NCBI GenBank assembly: GCA_016110215.1
Contig: JADWQD010000007.1
Coordinates: forward strand, 62,001-126,000
Source: Capronia americana
Lineage: Eukaryota; Ascomycota; Eurotiomycetes; Chaetothyriales; Herpotrichiellaceae
Direction: 5' to 3'
Length of the DNA: 64,000 nucleotides
Under the pieces are notes generated by a model. That model saw only the letters and a program-made list of their open reading frames with translations, was not told where the DNA came from and made no database searches. Shown piece by piece: positions 23,264-34,016 of this stretch. The position numbers and the translations under genes were made by a program. How positions within the stretch are numbered: position 1 is the stretch's first letter; every line of letters starts with the position of its first letter.

Positions 23264-23499
23264 TCATTGCCCTCCGGATGGTATTTAGCGACAGCGACTA
23301 GCTTTCACTTCTCCCTTGGTGTATTTTGCGCTCTGGTCAATAGCGATTACTCGAGGAGAAGCACGAGGCTGCATGATCACAGGGTCAGCCACCAGTCGCT
23401 CTACCGTGAGAACTTGTTGCCACCACTGAACGTCACGGGGCCCAAATGATCTGTTGACTCTTTGGGGGTATACATCAAGTGACCACACTATAAAACGTC

Positions 23500-24249
23500 A
23501 TGGAACATATGTATTGCCGAACTCGATCAGCCAAACAATCACGAAGTCCAGCCGATCAAGCAACAGAGATGGTCTTTAAGCACTCTGCTGTAACAGTCCA
23601 GATCACCGAGCCGCAATCGCAGATGGAAACCCTAGGCGTCTCATGCTGGGACTTTGCCTATCCGACCGGCAAATGCGATCTTGCGCCGGCGAAAAGCTGT
23701 TGCTTCTCAAGGTCGCCGAAATCAAAGCACCACGAGCGTTTTTTCGCGCGGACTGTTGCCCCAGCCTACGACATCTTGGACGGTGACCAGCCTCGACAGA
23801 AAAGCAAAAAGCAAAGCAAGCACGCCGCCGAGACATCCGAGTCGAGGACATACCTCCTCTCCTCGCCGACGCCTATCTCAATAACCTACCCGCAGACCAA
23901 AACCACCATCTCCGCCCTCTTGTCCCAACCGAGCACAAAACTGATCTACCTGGTTCCACAATCAAATATTGTGTGTCCGAAGGTCTGCGAGCTGATGCGA
24001 CTCCCGCGCGCAGTGGGCAGTAGCATCCAAATCCTTCCTGTCCGACCAGAGATCGATATGAAAGCTGGAGGCGACGACAGGTGCTCGATTACTGACGTCG
24101 TCGCCGTCCAAGAGGTCGTCCAGAAAGTGCTCAAGAATACAAAGGCAAGAAGCTTCGACGGGTTTATCGCGTTCGAAGATGAGCGAGAGGCATGGACTTT
24201 CCTGGAGCATGTCGGCAAGGGGGTTAAGGGTTCGGCGAAGAAGAGTTGA
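23500..24249 (+). CDS. hypothetical protein
   Basis: Single open frame of 249 aa with no recognised domain. The last ~110 residues look clearly coding (KLIYLVPQSNIVCPKVCELM, VVAVQEVVQKVLKNTKARSF, DGFIAFEDEREAWTFLEHV) and end in a lysine-rich tail. The N-terminal half is basic and less convincing. Another frame (about 23800-24040) is also open with protein-like content, so an intron or frame change in the first half is possible. A TATA-like ACTATAAAA lies only 13 bases before the ATG at 23500, so translation may start at a later ATG (23569 or 23623). The stop is 74 bp from the convergent SET-domain gene. Confidence 0.5.
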   Translation: MEHMYCRTRSAKQSRSPADQATEMVFKHSAVTVQITEPQSQMETLGVSCWDFAYPTGKCDLAPAKSCCFSRSPKSKHHERFFARTVAPAYDILDGDQPRQKSKKQSKHAAETSESRTYLLSSPTPISITYPQTKTTISALLSQPSTKLIYLVPQSNIVCPKVCELMRLPRAVGSSIQILPVRPEIDMKAGGDDRCSITDVVAVQEVVQKVLKNTKARSFDGFIAFEDEREAWTFLEHVGKGVKGSAKKS

Positions 24250-24323
24250 GATTCGAACATGGCTGGCCTCCTGTCGGGGTCAAACAGCAAATCAACCATC
24301 CATCCGTCCATCCATCAGATTAA

Positions 24324-25610
24324 TCAGCCTCGTTTACGCCTCATCCAGCTCCAGTGTCCCTTCACATCCCGCTGCATTTCTCTCCATTTCGGGAGGTCCT
24401 CAGCTCCAGGGCCGAGCCTCAACTCGATCGCCTGAATACACGACCTGACATATTTCTTCGCACCCCTTTCACTGCCAACGGAGTTATACACCAGTGCTGC
24501 GAGACAGTAAGCCGGGTCAAGATAGCCGTCCAACCCTTCTTCACGGTGGATCTGGATGAGCCGCTCCGCTTGCTTTGTACTTGCCGCAGAAGTCGGATCC
24601 GACCACCGCGAGAGCGACTGTTGCAGGGACGCGATTTCGGCCAGCGCCGCGTCGCCCGATTCGCCCCTCCGGCACCGCGAGCACGTACATTCAAAGCCGA
24701 ACGAGTCCAACAGATACTTTTGTCGTTTCGCGAATCCTTCCAGCGGATTCGTGTACGCAATGGTGATCTCCTCGTCTTTTGCGATCGCCCTCGTCGCCCG
24801 GACCGTATGCGCTAGGGTCGTCGAGTTGGCCCCGAAAATGGCATTCGGAGCGCAATCATGGTTGATCCGCGAGGGCTCGGGAACCACGGCTAGATGCGCC
24901 GTGCCACCAATGGACATCTCGAATGAATTCGCGGCGGCCACATCTTGCATGAGAAATGCGTCGTCGTGGGACATTGTTGCGAGCGCGCCATACGCGGCTC
25001 TCGCCCAAGCCGGCAGGCGAGTCACTGCGTGGCGGAGGAACGTCTCCCTCCAGTCCCTTGAGAGGATGTTCTCTTTGTACGCGAGCAGGACGGGGGTGTA
25101 CGAAGTGATTAGATCTCCTGGGCCGAGGCCCTTCTTGGTGAACATGCCGACACCCTTACTGGGCGTTGTTTCCGTGTACCATGCTTGCGAGGGGACGTTG
25201 ATCGAGCGGTCAGAATCGTCGAAGTGAGAGAGAATCAGAGACTCTACCGTTCGGGCGTGCTGAGGGGTTGTGAAGATGGAAATGCTTCTCCCATTGCCAA
25301 ACCGGCTGTCCGTATAGACACATAGCTTGCTTTGAATCCGTGGAAGGTGATCCGTGCAGATAGGTTCATACGACCACGGTGAGAAGGCATCGTTGCCCTT
25401 CGTATCAAATCCGTCTGGTGTGGCTTCATCATCGTCGGGGTGCAAATCGAGCTGGAGATGGTGCGACTGGAGTAGTTGGTCAAAAGCGACCTGGTGTGCT
25501 GCCGTGGTGCTTTCAACCGCCGATGCCGTGATACCTTGTGAGAGGCATACGCAGAAACCGAATGCGACGATATACCTCCACGTCCACGTCCACGACAGTT
25601 TCAGAGCCAT
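24324..25610 (-). CDS. SET-domain protein with secretory signal
   Basis: Intronless, 428 aa. The N-terminus (LSWTWTWRYIVAFGFCVCLS followed by GITASA) is a signal peptide or anchor. A SET domain follows: KGVGMFTKKGLGPGDLI (GxG substrate loop), an inserted helical region, RINHDCAPNA (NHxCxPN cofactor motif), RAIAKDEEITIAYTNP and the post-SET cysteines FECTCSRCR. A C-terminal helical tail follows. The core motifs are intact, so methyltransferase activity is possible. Targeting to the secretory pathway separates it from histone methyltransferases and its substrate is unknown. Similar secreted SET proteins recur in ascomycetes. The start is the only ATG giving the hydrophobic leader. Confidence 0.88.
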   Translation of the reverse strand: MALKLSWTWTWRYIVAFGFCVCLSQGITASAVESTTAAHQVAFDQLLQSHHLQLDLHPDDDEATPDGFDTKGNDAFSPWSYEPICTDHLPRIQSKLCVYTDSRFGNGRSISIFTTPQHARTVESLILSHFDDSDRSINVPSQAWYTETTPSKGVGMFTKKGLGPGDLITSYTPVLLAYKENILSRDWRETFLRHAVTRLPAWARAAYGALATMSHDDAFLMQDVAAANSFEMSIGGTAHLAVVPEPSRINHDCAPNAIFGANSTTLAHTVRATRAIAKDEEITIAYTNPLEGFAKRQKYLLDSFGFECTCSRCRRGESGDAALAEIASLQQSLSRWSDPTSAASTKQAERLIQIHREEGLDGYLDPAYCLAALVYNSVGSERGAKKYVRSCIQAIELRLGPGAEDLPKWREMQRDVKGHWSWMRRKRG

Positions 25611-27201
25611 GGTCGCTAGGATTCTGGAGTTGCAGATGCATGTGCGGTTATTCGCAAAGCTGACTCCACAGCGGAGTGTGATTGCCGATCATCGAGACGT
25701 TATCATGCCTCATTGATGGATATTGTAATGGATCATCGAAACGGCCTCGACTCCGTGCAACAAGAGTAGCGCCGACAGCGAAGTCATGGTTTTCAAGGAC
25801 ATAGTTAACCTGTGTGGCTTTAAAGGGATGGAATGTGATGGGATGGGAAGTCCAAGAAAGACCAAGACACCAAGACTTTTGCGGATCCTTCGGGCGCCAT
25901 TGCCCAGCGAAGCGCAGAATCCCAGGTATATGAGTTTTGGAAGATGGTGCACAGTAAGGCATGGTTTGTAGAATTCCGATTCCGAGCCTCTGATACGCAT
26001 ATACGAGTAAGGGATGCTTCTGTCCTTGCTGCATGTTGTTTCTTTATGAATAGAACAATTCTTAACCGTCCGTTTCGGAAGCCCTCCGTCCTCGGACGCC
26101 TCGCTGATTACTCGAGATCCAGACCACTTGGTCTTCGATGAGGCCCGCTCTCGAATGCATTTCGTAGGGACGAGCAGGCCGCATTCCATCGCGATTCAGC
26201 GTCAACCAACAAGATGGCCAGGGAATCCACTGGTGTATTCCAGGCCCGTTCTGAATGCTGCTGCTCGACGGAATATCTGGTCTAAGCTGCAGTAAGGCCC
26301 TTTTCTGTGGATCTGATCGTGCTGCAACAAAGCTAAAGCTAGGAGTTTTGGTGACAATACGTTGGGTGAAACGAAAGCGAAAGCAAAAGGGGAAGTGAAG
26401 TCTGCACACCCGATGAAATCAATGCCACACCCTCCTGAATTCAGCCCTCATTTACTGAATGTGCCAAATTGTTCCCAAGAATTTCAGTTCTGGTGGTTAG
26501 TTGGCTTGTCTTAATACTCACCTATCTTCCAGTATCCGCCCTCCCTTTGACTCAAAGGAAATGGTGGAGAGCCGGGTGTGACTTGTTACAAGAGACTACA
26601 AAAAAACCTTCTGGCATGCCTTGTGCATTAAGGCAGGTTTCCCTCAGCTCGCAGAGCGAGCGAGAGTTTTTGTCCCTAGAGTCGAGGTCGAAGCGCGGTC
26701 TTGATTTTCATTTTGCCAACCTGCCTTGCTTGGCCGAAAATTCGGGCGTGAATTGTATATATTTCTTGGCGGAGTGAAGACTAAATGGAGGTGAGGTAGA
26801 AGTGAGAGTGAATGTAAATAATCAATGCGCAGGCTGAAATGCCAAGTGAATCTCTCTGCACCAAGATCCACCGGAGATCTACCGAGTACCGATCGAGGGG
26901 CTGCGGCGGACCCCGACCATTGCGTCATTGTCACTGTCCTCGTCCCCGCTGCAGGCCGCGATCAAATGCGCCTGAGAATTCGAGGCCCATCCCACTGTCA
27001 CCATCCCACCTTTCAACCTTTCACCCTGTCAACCAAGATTCCCATTCTCTTGTGTCTTATAAGCAGAGTTTTCTTTTCCCAGTCACATTCTCCTTTGGTT
27101 TCTCAGTACCGAACCCAGAGTCTCGACCATATCCCAGTCCGCTTTGCAGATAACAACCAGCTAGAACAAGCCCCCTTGTTTTACCAGTTTTCACATACAA
27201 A
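25611..27201. other. 1.6 kb gene-free stretch
   Basis: No supported gene. A frame near 26469 encodes a signal-like hydrophobic stretch but lacks an ATG. The last ~200 bases are CT-rich with a TTATAAG box near 27056, probably the promoter of the I9 inhibitor. Confidence 0.45.
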
Positions 27202-27544
27202 ATGCCTCTCTTCAACGTAAGCTCTACAATGTGGACTGCGGCTGGGCTGGCGCGGTGTATCATGTACTGACAGTCATTTCGAAGGTCACACTCAAAGAGA
27301 ACGCCTCTCCCGAAGAGCTCACGAAGGCCAAGGACAAAGCGAAGGCCGATGGCGGGGAGATCAAGCACGAGTTCACCTTGATCAAAGGCTTCACGTACGG
27401 GACCTCTCTAATCCTCTTGCTCCGATCCCGTGAGGCTGACTCTCTGTGCGCTATAGTGTTGAGTTCCCCGACGACAAGGTTGGCGTCCTCCAGACCAACG
27501 AGCACATCCACGTCGAGCAGGATCAAGAGGTCAAGACACAATAG
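27202..27544 (+). CDS. peptidase inhibitor I9 / proteinase B inhibitor-like (Pbi2 family)
   Basis: Three exons: 27202-27216 (15 nt), 27285-27394 and 27457-27544. The introns are 68 and 62 bp, and the product is 70 aa. The protein reads MPLFN-VTLKENASPEELTKAK, DKAKADGGEIKHEFTLIKGF, then TVEFPDDKVGVLQTNEHIHV and EQDQEVKTQ. This is the subtilisin-propeptide-like fold used by yeast Pbi2 (IB2) to inhibit vacuolar proteinase B and support vacuole fusion. Length and the absence of a signal peptide fit a cytosolic inhibitor. The largest uninterrupted frame misses both ends, so the gene is visible only after splicing. Confidence 0.92.
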
Positions 27545-28081
27545 GCGAGTGCCTGGTGACCTTGTGCTCGGGAGTGGGATCGATGCGAGCTGAGATTTGA
27601 TTGTGACTTCGAACGACATGAACGTGGAATGGACGGGCTTTCATTCTATAAACCAAGCATCTTCTCTTTCTCTCCGCTCCGGTGGACCTGATGATAATGA
27701 TGACAATCATCACGATACAATGAAACGAAAATGAGTACATGGATGGCCGGGTGGTTAGGCGATATAGGGTCAACAACCGATCTGCATGGTCCAGCGATGG
27801 ATATTGGCTGGATGGCGTGGACATGACATCGAATCCTCAGATGCACTGACACGCATACGCAAGCTAGAATTGGAATCCAATGCTCATAGTGAAGCCCTTC
27901 TTTTTGCATGCCTTTTCGATCCTACGCCGTGGTTGGCGTGCGTCAAACAAAGATTACTCGGCAAAATGTGCATGCGCCCGACACCCAGATCTAGTCAAAC
28001 GAACTAAAGTACGAGGTAGATGTCTTGCAATTCAAACCTTGTCCACTCATACTCCCTCATCTCACACATCTGCGCGCATAT
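27545..28081. other. convergent 3' flanks, nothing identified
   Basis: Lies between the stops of the I9 inhibitor and the SDH assembly factor. No gene, RNA or repeat recognised. Confidence 0.45.
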
Positions 28082-28711
28082 TTAAAAATCCGTAGCCCTC
28101 CCATTATAAGTCCACTCCCCGGTCGCACCCCATCGCAGCGGCTCGTTCTTCGGTCCTCCAACCTCGCCGGTCTTCGGGTTGACATCGCCTTCAAACTCCG
28201 GCTGCGCCCCCCTCATAACATTGGGATGCAATTCCTCGCCCTCGCCTCTCGCCTCGATCACCTTGTCGTACATGTCCTTGAGTACCGAACGCCCTGTCTC
28301 GTCTGAGCCCTCGATAGCACTAGCGCCAGTGGCAGCGATCTTGTCGACGCGCTCTGAGACCGTGGTCTGCGCGTCTGCGACTTCCGCAGCCGACGAATCG
28401 GGCGACTGGTTGATCTGCGGCGTGGCCCGCCGTTCGGGCAAGGGCGTAGAGAATGCGCCGGTCGATTGGCGCTGGAGGGATTCGAAGATCTCTTGCTCTT
28501 CCTTGGGCAGCCGCGGCGGGGCGGGCATGCCCTGGAAGGAGAACGGCGAGGGTTCGTCTTTCTTCTTGAGAGGCGGAGACGTGTTCAAGTAGCGGCGGCG
28601 GGTGTGGGAGGTCAATCTGGAGCGGGTGCATGTGCGCGGAAGAGGAGACGTGAAGAGATGGGCGCGCGGAGCGCCGCAGAGAGCTCGAGGGAAGGTGGTT
28701 GGGGGTTTCAT
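28082..28711 (-). CDS. SDH8: succinate dehydrogenase assembly factor 4, mitochondrial (Sdh8/SDHAF4)
   Basis: Intronless, 209 aa. The N-terminus is an Arg/Ser/Thr-rich mitochondrial presequence (MKPPTTFPRALCGAPRAHLF, later THTRRRYLNTS). The C-terminal 30 residues hold the DUF1674 signature: DVNPKTGEVGGPKNEPLRWG, then TGEWTYNGRATDF. The factor binds flavinylated Sdh1 in the matrix and shields it until Sdh1-Sdh2 assembly. The middle is longer and more disordered than in yeast or animals, as is usual for filamentous fungi. The assignment rests on the C-terminal motif, which is diagnostic. Confidence 0.93.
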   Translation of the reverse strand: MKPPTTFPRALCGAPRAHLFTSPLPRTCTRSRLTSHTRRRYLNTSPPLKKKDEPSPFSFQGMPAPPRLPKEEQEIFESLQRQSTGAFSTPLPERRATPQINQSPDSSAAEVADAQTTVSERVDKIAATGASAIEGSDETGRSVLKDMYDKVIEARGEGEELHPNVMRGAQPEFEGDVNPKTGEVGGPKNEPLRWGATGEWTYNGRATDF

Positions 28712-29136
28712 TCTGATGGACTTTCTTGATATTGAGTAAGATGGATGGATGCTGGGTTTCGGAAAAAGTAGAGTGTCGCTGGTGCTACGTGTACTTAGCT
28801 AGCATTGAAGGACAGAAAAGAAATCCAGATGGCAAATAAGTCATAGGCAGCTCTCAGTCTCCGAAATCGTCCCGGCTAATAACTAATGCTTCGGGAAGAT
28901 CCGCCACGATGTGTGGACATCGATCAATGACGATATACGAGTACGTCACAACGAGAAGGCACTCTGTAGATCTGAACAAGCCATGATGCGAACTTTTAAC
29001 GATCAAATTGAGATACTCCTGCCTCCAACAATACGGAAACCCTGGGTCGAAAATCTAACTATCAAGAAGTGGCCGACATCATACTGGAACAGAAACGAAA
29101 GCCCCATCGCCACCAGTCATTACCAGAGCTAGTTAT
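28712..29136. other. intergenic, nothing identified
   Basis: Promoter of the SDHAF4 gene and 3' flank of the secreted NTF2-like gene. No convincing element. Confidence 0.45.
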
Positions 29137-30053
29137 TCATGACCCCGATGACGCCGCTGCTGGGGTGGTTGTCGTTGATGCTGCTCCCGTAGTGGATGCT
29201 GAGGTACTCGATGAGGCTGCGCCAGAAGATGGCGATGCAGCTCCGAGACCTGCCAGATCTGCCGCCCAAGCACCACTGTTGAACTCGGCATTGACCTCGC
29301 TGATCTGCCCTGCAGGATTGATGTTGAAGGTGTCGATTCCTTTGACATCATACTGACCAGAGCCGATTCCTTTGGCGACCCATCTCCAGGCAATCTTGTT
29401 GCAGGTGTAGAAGATCTCGAGGATAGTGACGGTCGGAATGGGTGGTTGACTCCCTTGGCCACCGATGAATGCCTGCTTGCTGGGGAAGGTAGTCCCTCCG
29501 AGCTGATGGAAACCAGTCAGTTTGCGTTGGTAAGAAGATTCACCGGAAGACTTACAGGATACCCGGCGAGGAAATTGATCGAGTCGCTGTTGTCTTTGAA
29601 GTCATCCGCCAACAGTGTATTTGCCTTTGACGCGAAGTCCGGTGCTTGAGGAGCAGTCAAGAAGGATGAGAAAGTATTGACGATGTTGGTGGCTTGAGCG
29701 GAGCTAAGGCAGGTGTAGGTCGGCTGAGCAACTCCGAGACAGGAGCACGCGCTGCTGTAGCGGCTGTTTCCATTGCAAGAGGAAGCATATGATGGGACCG
29801 TAGGAGTAGGCACTGGGCTGAAGAATGCAGAGCAATCTGCCTGGCGAGTTGCTAGTGGTTGTGGAGCATTCGTACCTGTCACAGCTCTATGGAGCTGTTA
29901 GCCCTGAATCGTAGTAGGTGAGGTTTCTGGTCTATACCTGGCACAGTTATCGGCGGCACAAACACCTCGCCCCTTCATGAAGGGATTCGATCCCCATGGG
30001 TTGGCAGCCACGAAGGGCACAGAAACGGCCACAGCGAGGAGAAGTGACTTCAT
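29137..30053 (-). CDS. secreted NTF2-like-domain protein with Ser/Thr/Ala-rich tail
   Basis: Three exons: 30053-29938, 29886-29556 and 29502-29137, giving 270 aa. The introns are 51 and 53 bp. A signal peptide (MKSLLLAVAVSVPFVAANPW) is followed by GVCAADNCARAVTG and a Cys-rich linker (ADCSAFF, CNGNSRYSSACSCLG). These resemble the N-terminal modules of fungal extracellular proteins. The NTF2-like part contains VNTFSSFLTAPQAPDFASKA, LLADDFKDNSDSINFLAGYP, TVTILEIFYTCNKIAWRWVA, GTGSGQ-like GIGSGQYDVKGIDTF and GQISEVNAEFNSGAWAADL. The tail is a short Ser/Thr/Ala mucin-like segment without an obvious GPI signal. Substrate and role unknown. Confidence 0.9.
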
Positions 30054-31517
30054 GTTGACAGGGGTTTGTTGGTGGTGTTGCGTTGATGTGTCGTTCCTAG
30101 ATCTTGTCTCACGAGGCTGCCTTGCTCAACTCAGAATGAACATTGAGGGCGAGAGACAGTTCTTTTATTTCCCATTGAAAATAGAAGCATGGTTAAAGGG
30201 GTTGCTACATTCAAACCTACTACCATGGCATGTCCGATGCAAAATTGTAAACAATCTCAGACATCGGCGACCAGACAAGGGATCGAATTTCGAAGTCAAG
30301 CAAAAATAGACACCGGAGGACATGGGTTTTGGGGATCTAGCCATGGGAAATGTCTAGCATCTTGGGCCACTTCGCAAGGCGCAAATGGGTTGGCTTCAAG
30401 AATGCTGCTGAAAGCCGACAGAGCATCGACTGATTGATGGCGCATCTGAATCAGGGACGGTCCAAGGGAGGCTAGAATCGGGAGATGCGGTCGGTATCGC
30501 AAGGAGTCCTAATAAGAGCTGTTGTGGCGTAAGACAAACGCGTGATATGACGCTCATTGCCAGGTGGCAGCACAATCGGCTCGAAGGTGACCAGTCAAAC
30601 GTCACCTACCAGACTGAGAAGGGTTTTCCTCCCTTGCATGACCTATTTGTGGCTTGCTGAATTTCCTGGATCTGGAATGTCGCGGACTCAGATGAGATCT
30701 GGCAGGCAAGCCTCAGCTTTGCCATGGATTACGGCTAGTGTCGATCAGAAATTCGCAGCCTGGGGCAATCCCTGACCTCATGGTAGGAAGATGTTCGAGG
30801 TACTGAAAGCACGGAGCGGGAGCTGGAAGCTGGTCCCTGGTTTCTTAGCCAGAACGATATGAAGTAGCTGTACACGGCGTGTCGGAGCCGGTCTTTCATC
30901 GACCAGCATGTACGTATGAAGGCTGTGAAGCTCCTCACGAACCACCGTGCACACACACCTACGAGGTTGAGTACCGAGTACATAATCGATACAACAGGTA
31001 CCCCATAACTAGCGCCTTGTGCACGAGGGATGAGCCCGGGAGCATCCTTCCGGAAACTCAACCTGGGCTATTGCTCCAGTGCGCCCACAGAATACAAGTA
31101 ACCCTTATTGGGCTCGTTTTCTTCGGCGATAACCGGAAAGACTGAATATTGCCAAGCCAGCCGCCAGGAACGCAGGCAATTGAAGATTCTTGGCAAACGA
31201 GTCCCATCAACCGATCAGACGACATATCCCCCAGATCTCGAGCTCTTTGGTGACGATCTTGTCTTAGTTCCACAAGGGCTGATTAAATCCATCATGTTCC
31301 AAGCCTCCCTCGGTGAGGACCATGCAACGCCAAGGACGGGACCCCTCGGGCCTCGTCACCTACGAGTACAAGGTGGGTGATGAATGAGCGGGAAACGTTC
31401 ACCGCCGCCGCGAGCCTGGCATGTACTTCCGTACTCAACTCGGGCAGACTGAGTTGCGAGACACACATCCTCAATCGTGCCCATACCGTGTTGTCGGTGT
31501 CCCCAAAACCCTTCACC
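30054..31517. other. 1.46 kb divergent intergenic region
   Basis: Between the secreted NTF2-like gene (minus) and the ZIP transporter (plus). Several small overlapping frames, none convincing. Probably promoter sequence for both. Confidence 0.45.
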
Positions 31518-33485
31518 ATGAATTGCCCTTCGCGAACGGACGACGTCGAGTCGACGCACCCCGGTTGGAATCAGAATCCCCCATACCTGGCCGCCGATCT
31601 TACGACATGTCAAGATCTCAATGGCATTGCAAACGCGCGCGAGGTTAAGGCCGGTGGTGGTGAGGTTAATAGTATGGCTCCTGTCGACGAATCCGACCAT
31701 CCAGCTAGACCTCCCGATCCTGCCATATCCATAGCTGTGGCGAGGTCCTTGCTCGGTGAGTCTGCTTTCGTCTGGATATGGATCGACCCTTGAGCGACTC
31801 GGCATGCCGTATTGCAGTGGACATGGACTGCTGACCTTGAACATCCTCTCCCGTGCAGGCAACTCCTCGCCCAACAAGACGGTTGCTGGTGGTGATGGCT
31901 GCAACCGTCTCTCCGTCCTCCTTGTTATCCAGCACCCGTGGTTTTCTGCCCTTCGGGACTGGGTCACATGGGGAACCTCCGTCGCCGTATCCGCGTTCCT
32001 TCTCTCCACGTTTGGCCGCCGGCGAGATGTGAGCGCGCACGTCCAGATGACTGGTATGTCCTGGGTGTTTGAGTCGTTCCAACCTCTCACTTGCTGACGT
32101 ATGGCCTCGACAAAGGCCCTCAAGAGTCCAACTCGCCCGTCTCTGTCCCACTGCGCAAAAGGGCTTCCTGCGCCCCGAATGGGAACAGCAAGGACGAGTA
32201 TAACACGCCGCTTCACGCGGGTGCAGTGTTTATCATTATGTTCGTTTCAGCCTTTGCATGCTCATTCCCTCTGTTGGCCATTCGCTTCCCTCGCTTGCGG
32301 CTGCCTGGTCGATTCTTCTTCATAGTTCGGCATTTTGGAACCGGTGTGCTTCTCGCTACCGCGTTTGTTCATCTCCTGCCGACGGCGTTCATCCTGCTCG
32401 GTGACCCGTGCCTCTCGAGCTTTTGGTCTCAGGACTACCCGGCCATGCCTGGCGCGATAGCGATGGTCGGGATCTTTGTGAGTTCGTAGAAAAACACTTG
32501 TATGGGCGCTTTTTTCTGACCAGCCGCCTTCGGATTGGGCCTTAGCTGATTACCCTGATTGAGATGGTTTTCCATCCTTCTCGCCATGTCCGACCCGGGG
32601 GTGATGATGTGGTCGGGAGTGACGTCGAGGCGAAGAATGACGTCTCAAACGCTCCTACTCAGCACGACCCTCAGGCAATCGTCCCGGTACGGAGCCAAGG
32701 CGCTCTGAGCGGGAAAAGGGCCAGCATTAGCCGTAGCCTCTCGCGGGTCAGTGATCAGAATGGGGCAGACGAAATCTCGCGTGTCGTCAATCCGACTGAC
32801 AAAACAAGCCACGAAGTCGATGTCGAAGAACGTGGTTCCGTGAACAACCCGAAAGCACTGACTCCGGAACAACGCCACCGCAAGGCCATTCTACAGTGCG
32901 TGATGCTCGAGATGGGCATTCTCTTCCACAGTGTCTTTATCGGCATGGCCCTGAGCGTCTCGGTCGGCAATGAGTTTGTGATTCTCTTGATCGCCATCGC
33001 CTTTCACCGTGAGTGCTAGAAACTCCCCCCTCTTGGACAAGGTCACCAGTCTAACCAGTACACCTAAGAAACGTTTGAAGGGCTCGCTCTCGGCTCTCGC
33101 ATTGCCTGTATCGTCTGGCCCACGGACAGCTTGCAGCCCTGGTTTATGGCCCTGGCGTACGGCTGCACGTGAGTAGCTTCTGCCACCGCCGCCTCAAGAC
33201 AACCAACTGACGCCTGCTGGGAATAGGACCCCCGTAGGCCAAGCCATCGGGATCGCCACGCACTCCCTCTACAGCCCGGACTCTGAAGTTGGCCTCCTCC
33301 TCGTGGGCACCATGAATGCCATCTCGGCCGGATTCTTGATCTTCGCCTCGCTCATTGAACTCCTGTCCGAAGACTTCCTGAGCGACGACAGCTGGACCGT
33401 TTTGGTCGGCGTGAACCGCGTGTGGGCGTGTGTCTTGGTCTTGGCTGGTGCGTTCGCGATGAGCCTGGTGGGAGCTTGGGCGTAA
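31518..33485 (+). CDS. ZIP-family zinc/iron transporter
   Basis: Six exons: 31518-31755, 31859-32053, 32116-32477, 32546-33008, 33069-33168 and 33227-33485, giving 538 aa. The introns are 103, 62, 68, 60 and 58 bp. The conserved core starts in exon 3 (LHAGAVFIIMFVSAFACSFP; RHFGTGVLLATAFVHLLPTA). A long variable loop follows with few histidines, then the metal-site helices ILFHSVFIGMALSVSVGNEF and AFHQTFEGLALGSRIACIV, and the last helices GLLLVGTMNAISAGFLIFAS and VWACVLVLAGAFAMSLVGAW. Exons 1-2 add about 144 residues before this core, including CPSRTDDVESTHPGWNQNPP and one extra hydrophobic helix. The family and HS/HQ metal motifs are secure. Zinc versus iron preference is not. Confidence 0.92.
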
Positions 33486-34016
33486 GGCAAGAGACAAGAG
33501 TTCGTACAGTAGTGATGTCCTGGGCATTGACAGGATAACATCAGCCTTCAAAAACTAAGAGCGCTCCGTATCGCGACTTTTCAGAGAAGTGAGTCAGTCG
33601 AAGGGAGTTACACGGCCCTAGAGGGGGGTACGAATCAAAGATCAGCATCAAGTCTCATAGTAAGAAATAGGTTTTCTAGTGATTGCTGGTTACAGTAAAC
33701 ACATTTCGAATCGAATACATGACAACTTGAGACTTTCGAGACTGACAAGAAGTGGCCTTGAATCCTCCCTAGCAAAGAAAATAAACCTTTACACCTAGGT
33801 TGATGCACAATGGTCACATTTCATAAATGCAAGGCTTTGGTCAGCGGTTTTGAATCACGCATGAGATAAGAATGTCGTTCACTTCCTCACTCCATTCCGA
33901 CATCTCTCGCCTTTGTCTCCAAGCTGCCTCGCCTCCTTGAAATTCAATTCTTGCTTCGACGTGCTTGTACATACTCAGCTCTGTATTCCTGTGTACCTTG
34001 CCCCTTCTCATACCAT
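33486..34016. other. convergent intergenic, nothing identified
   Basis: 3' flanks of the ZIP gene and the small conserved gene at 34017. No feature recognised. Confidence 0.45.

Noticed and set aside
26469..26777. Signal-peptide-like frame (VLVVSWLVLILTYLPVSALP)
   Set aside because: Starts with TTG, has no in-frame ATG before the hydrophobic stretch, and no upstream exon could be found.
31356..32216. 286-codon minus-strand open frame
   Set aside because: Shadow of ZIP transporter exons 1-3, which splice cleanly on the other strand into a recognisable protein.
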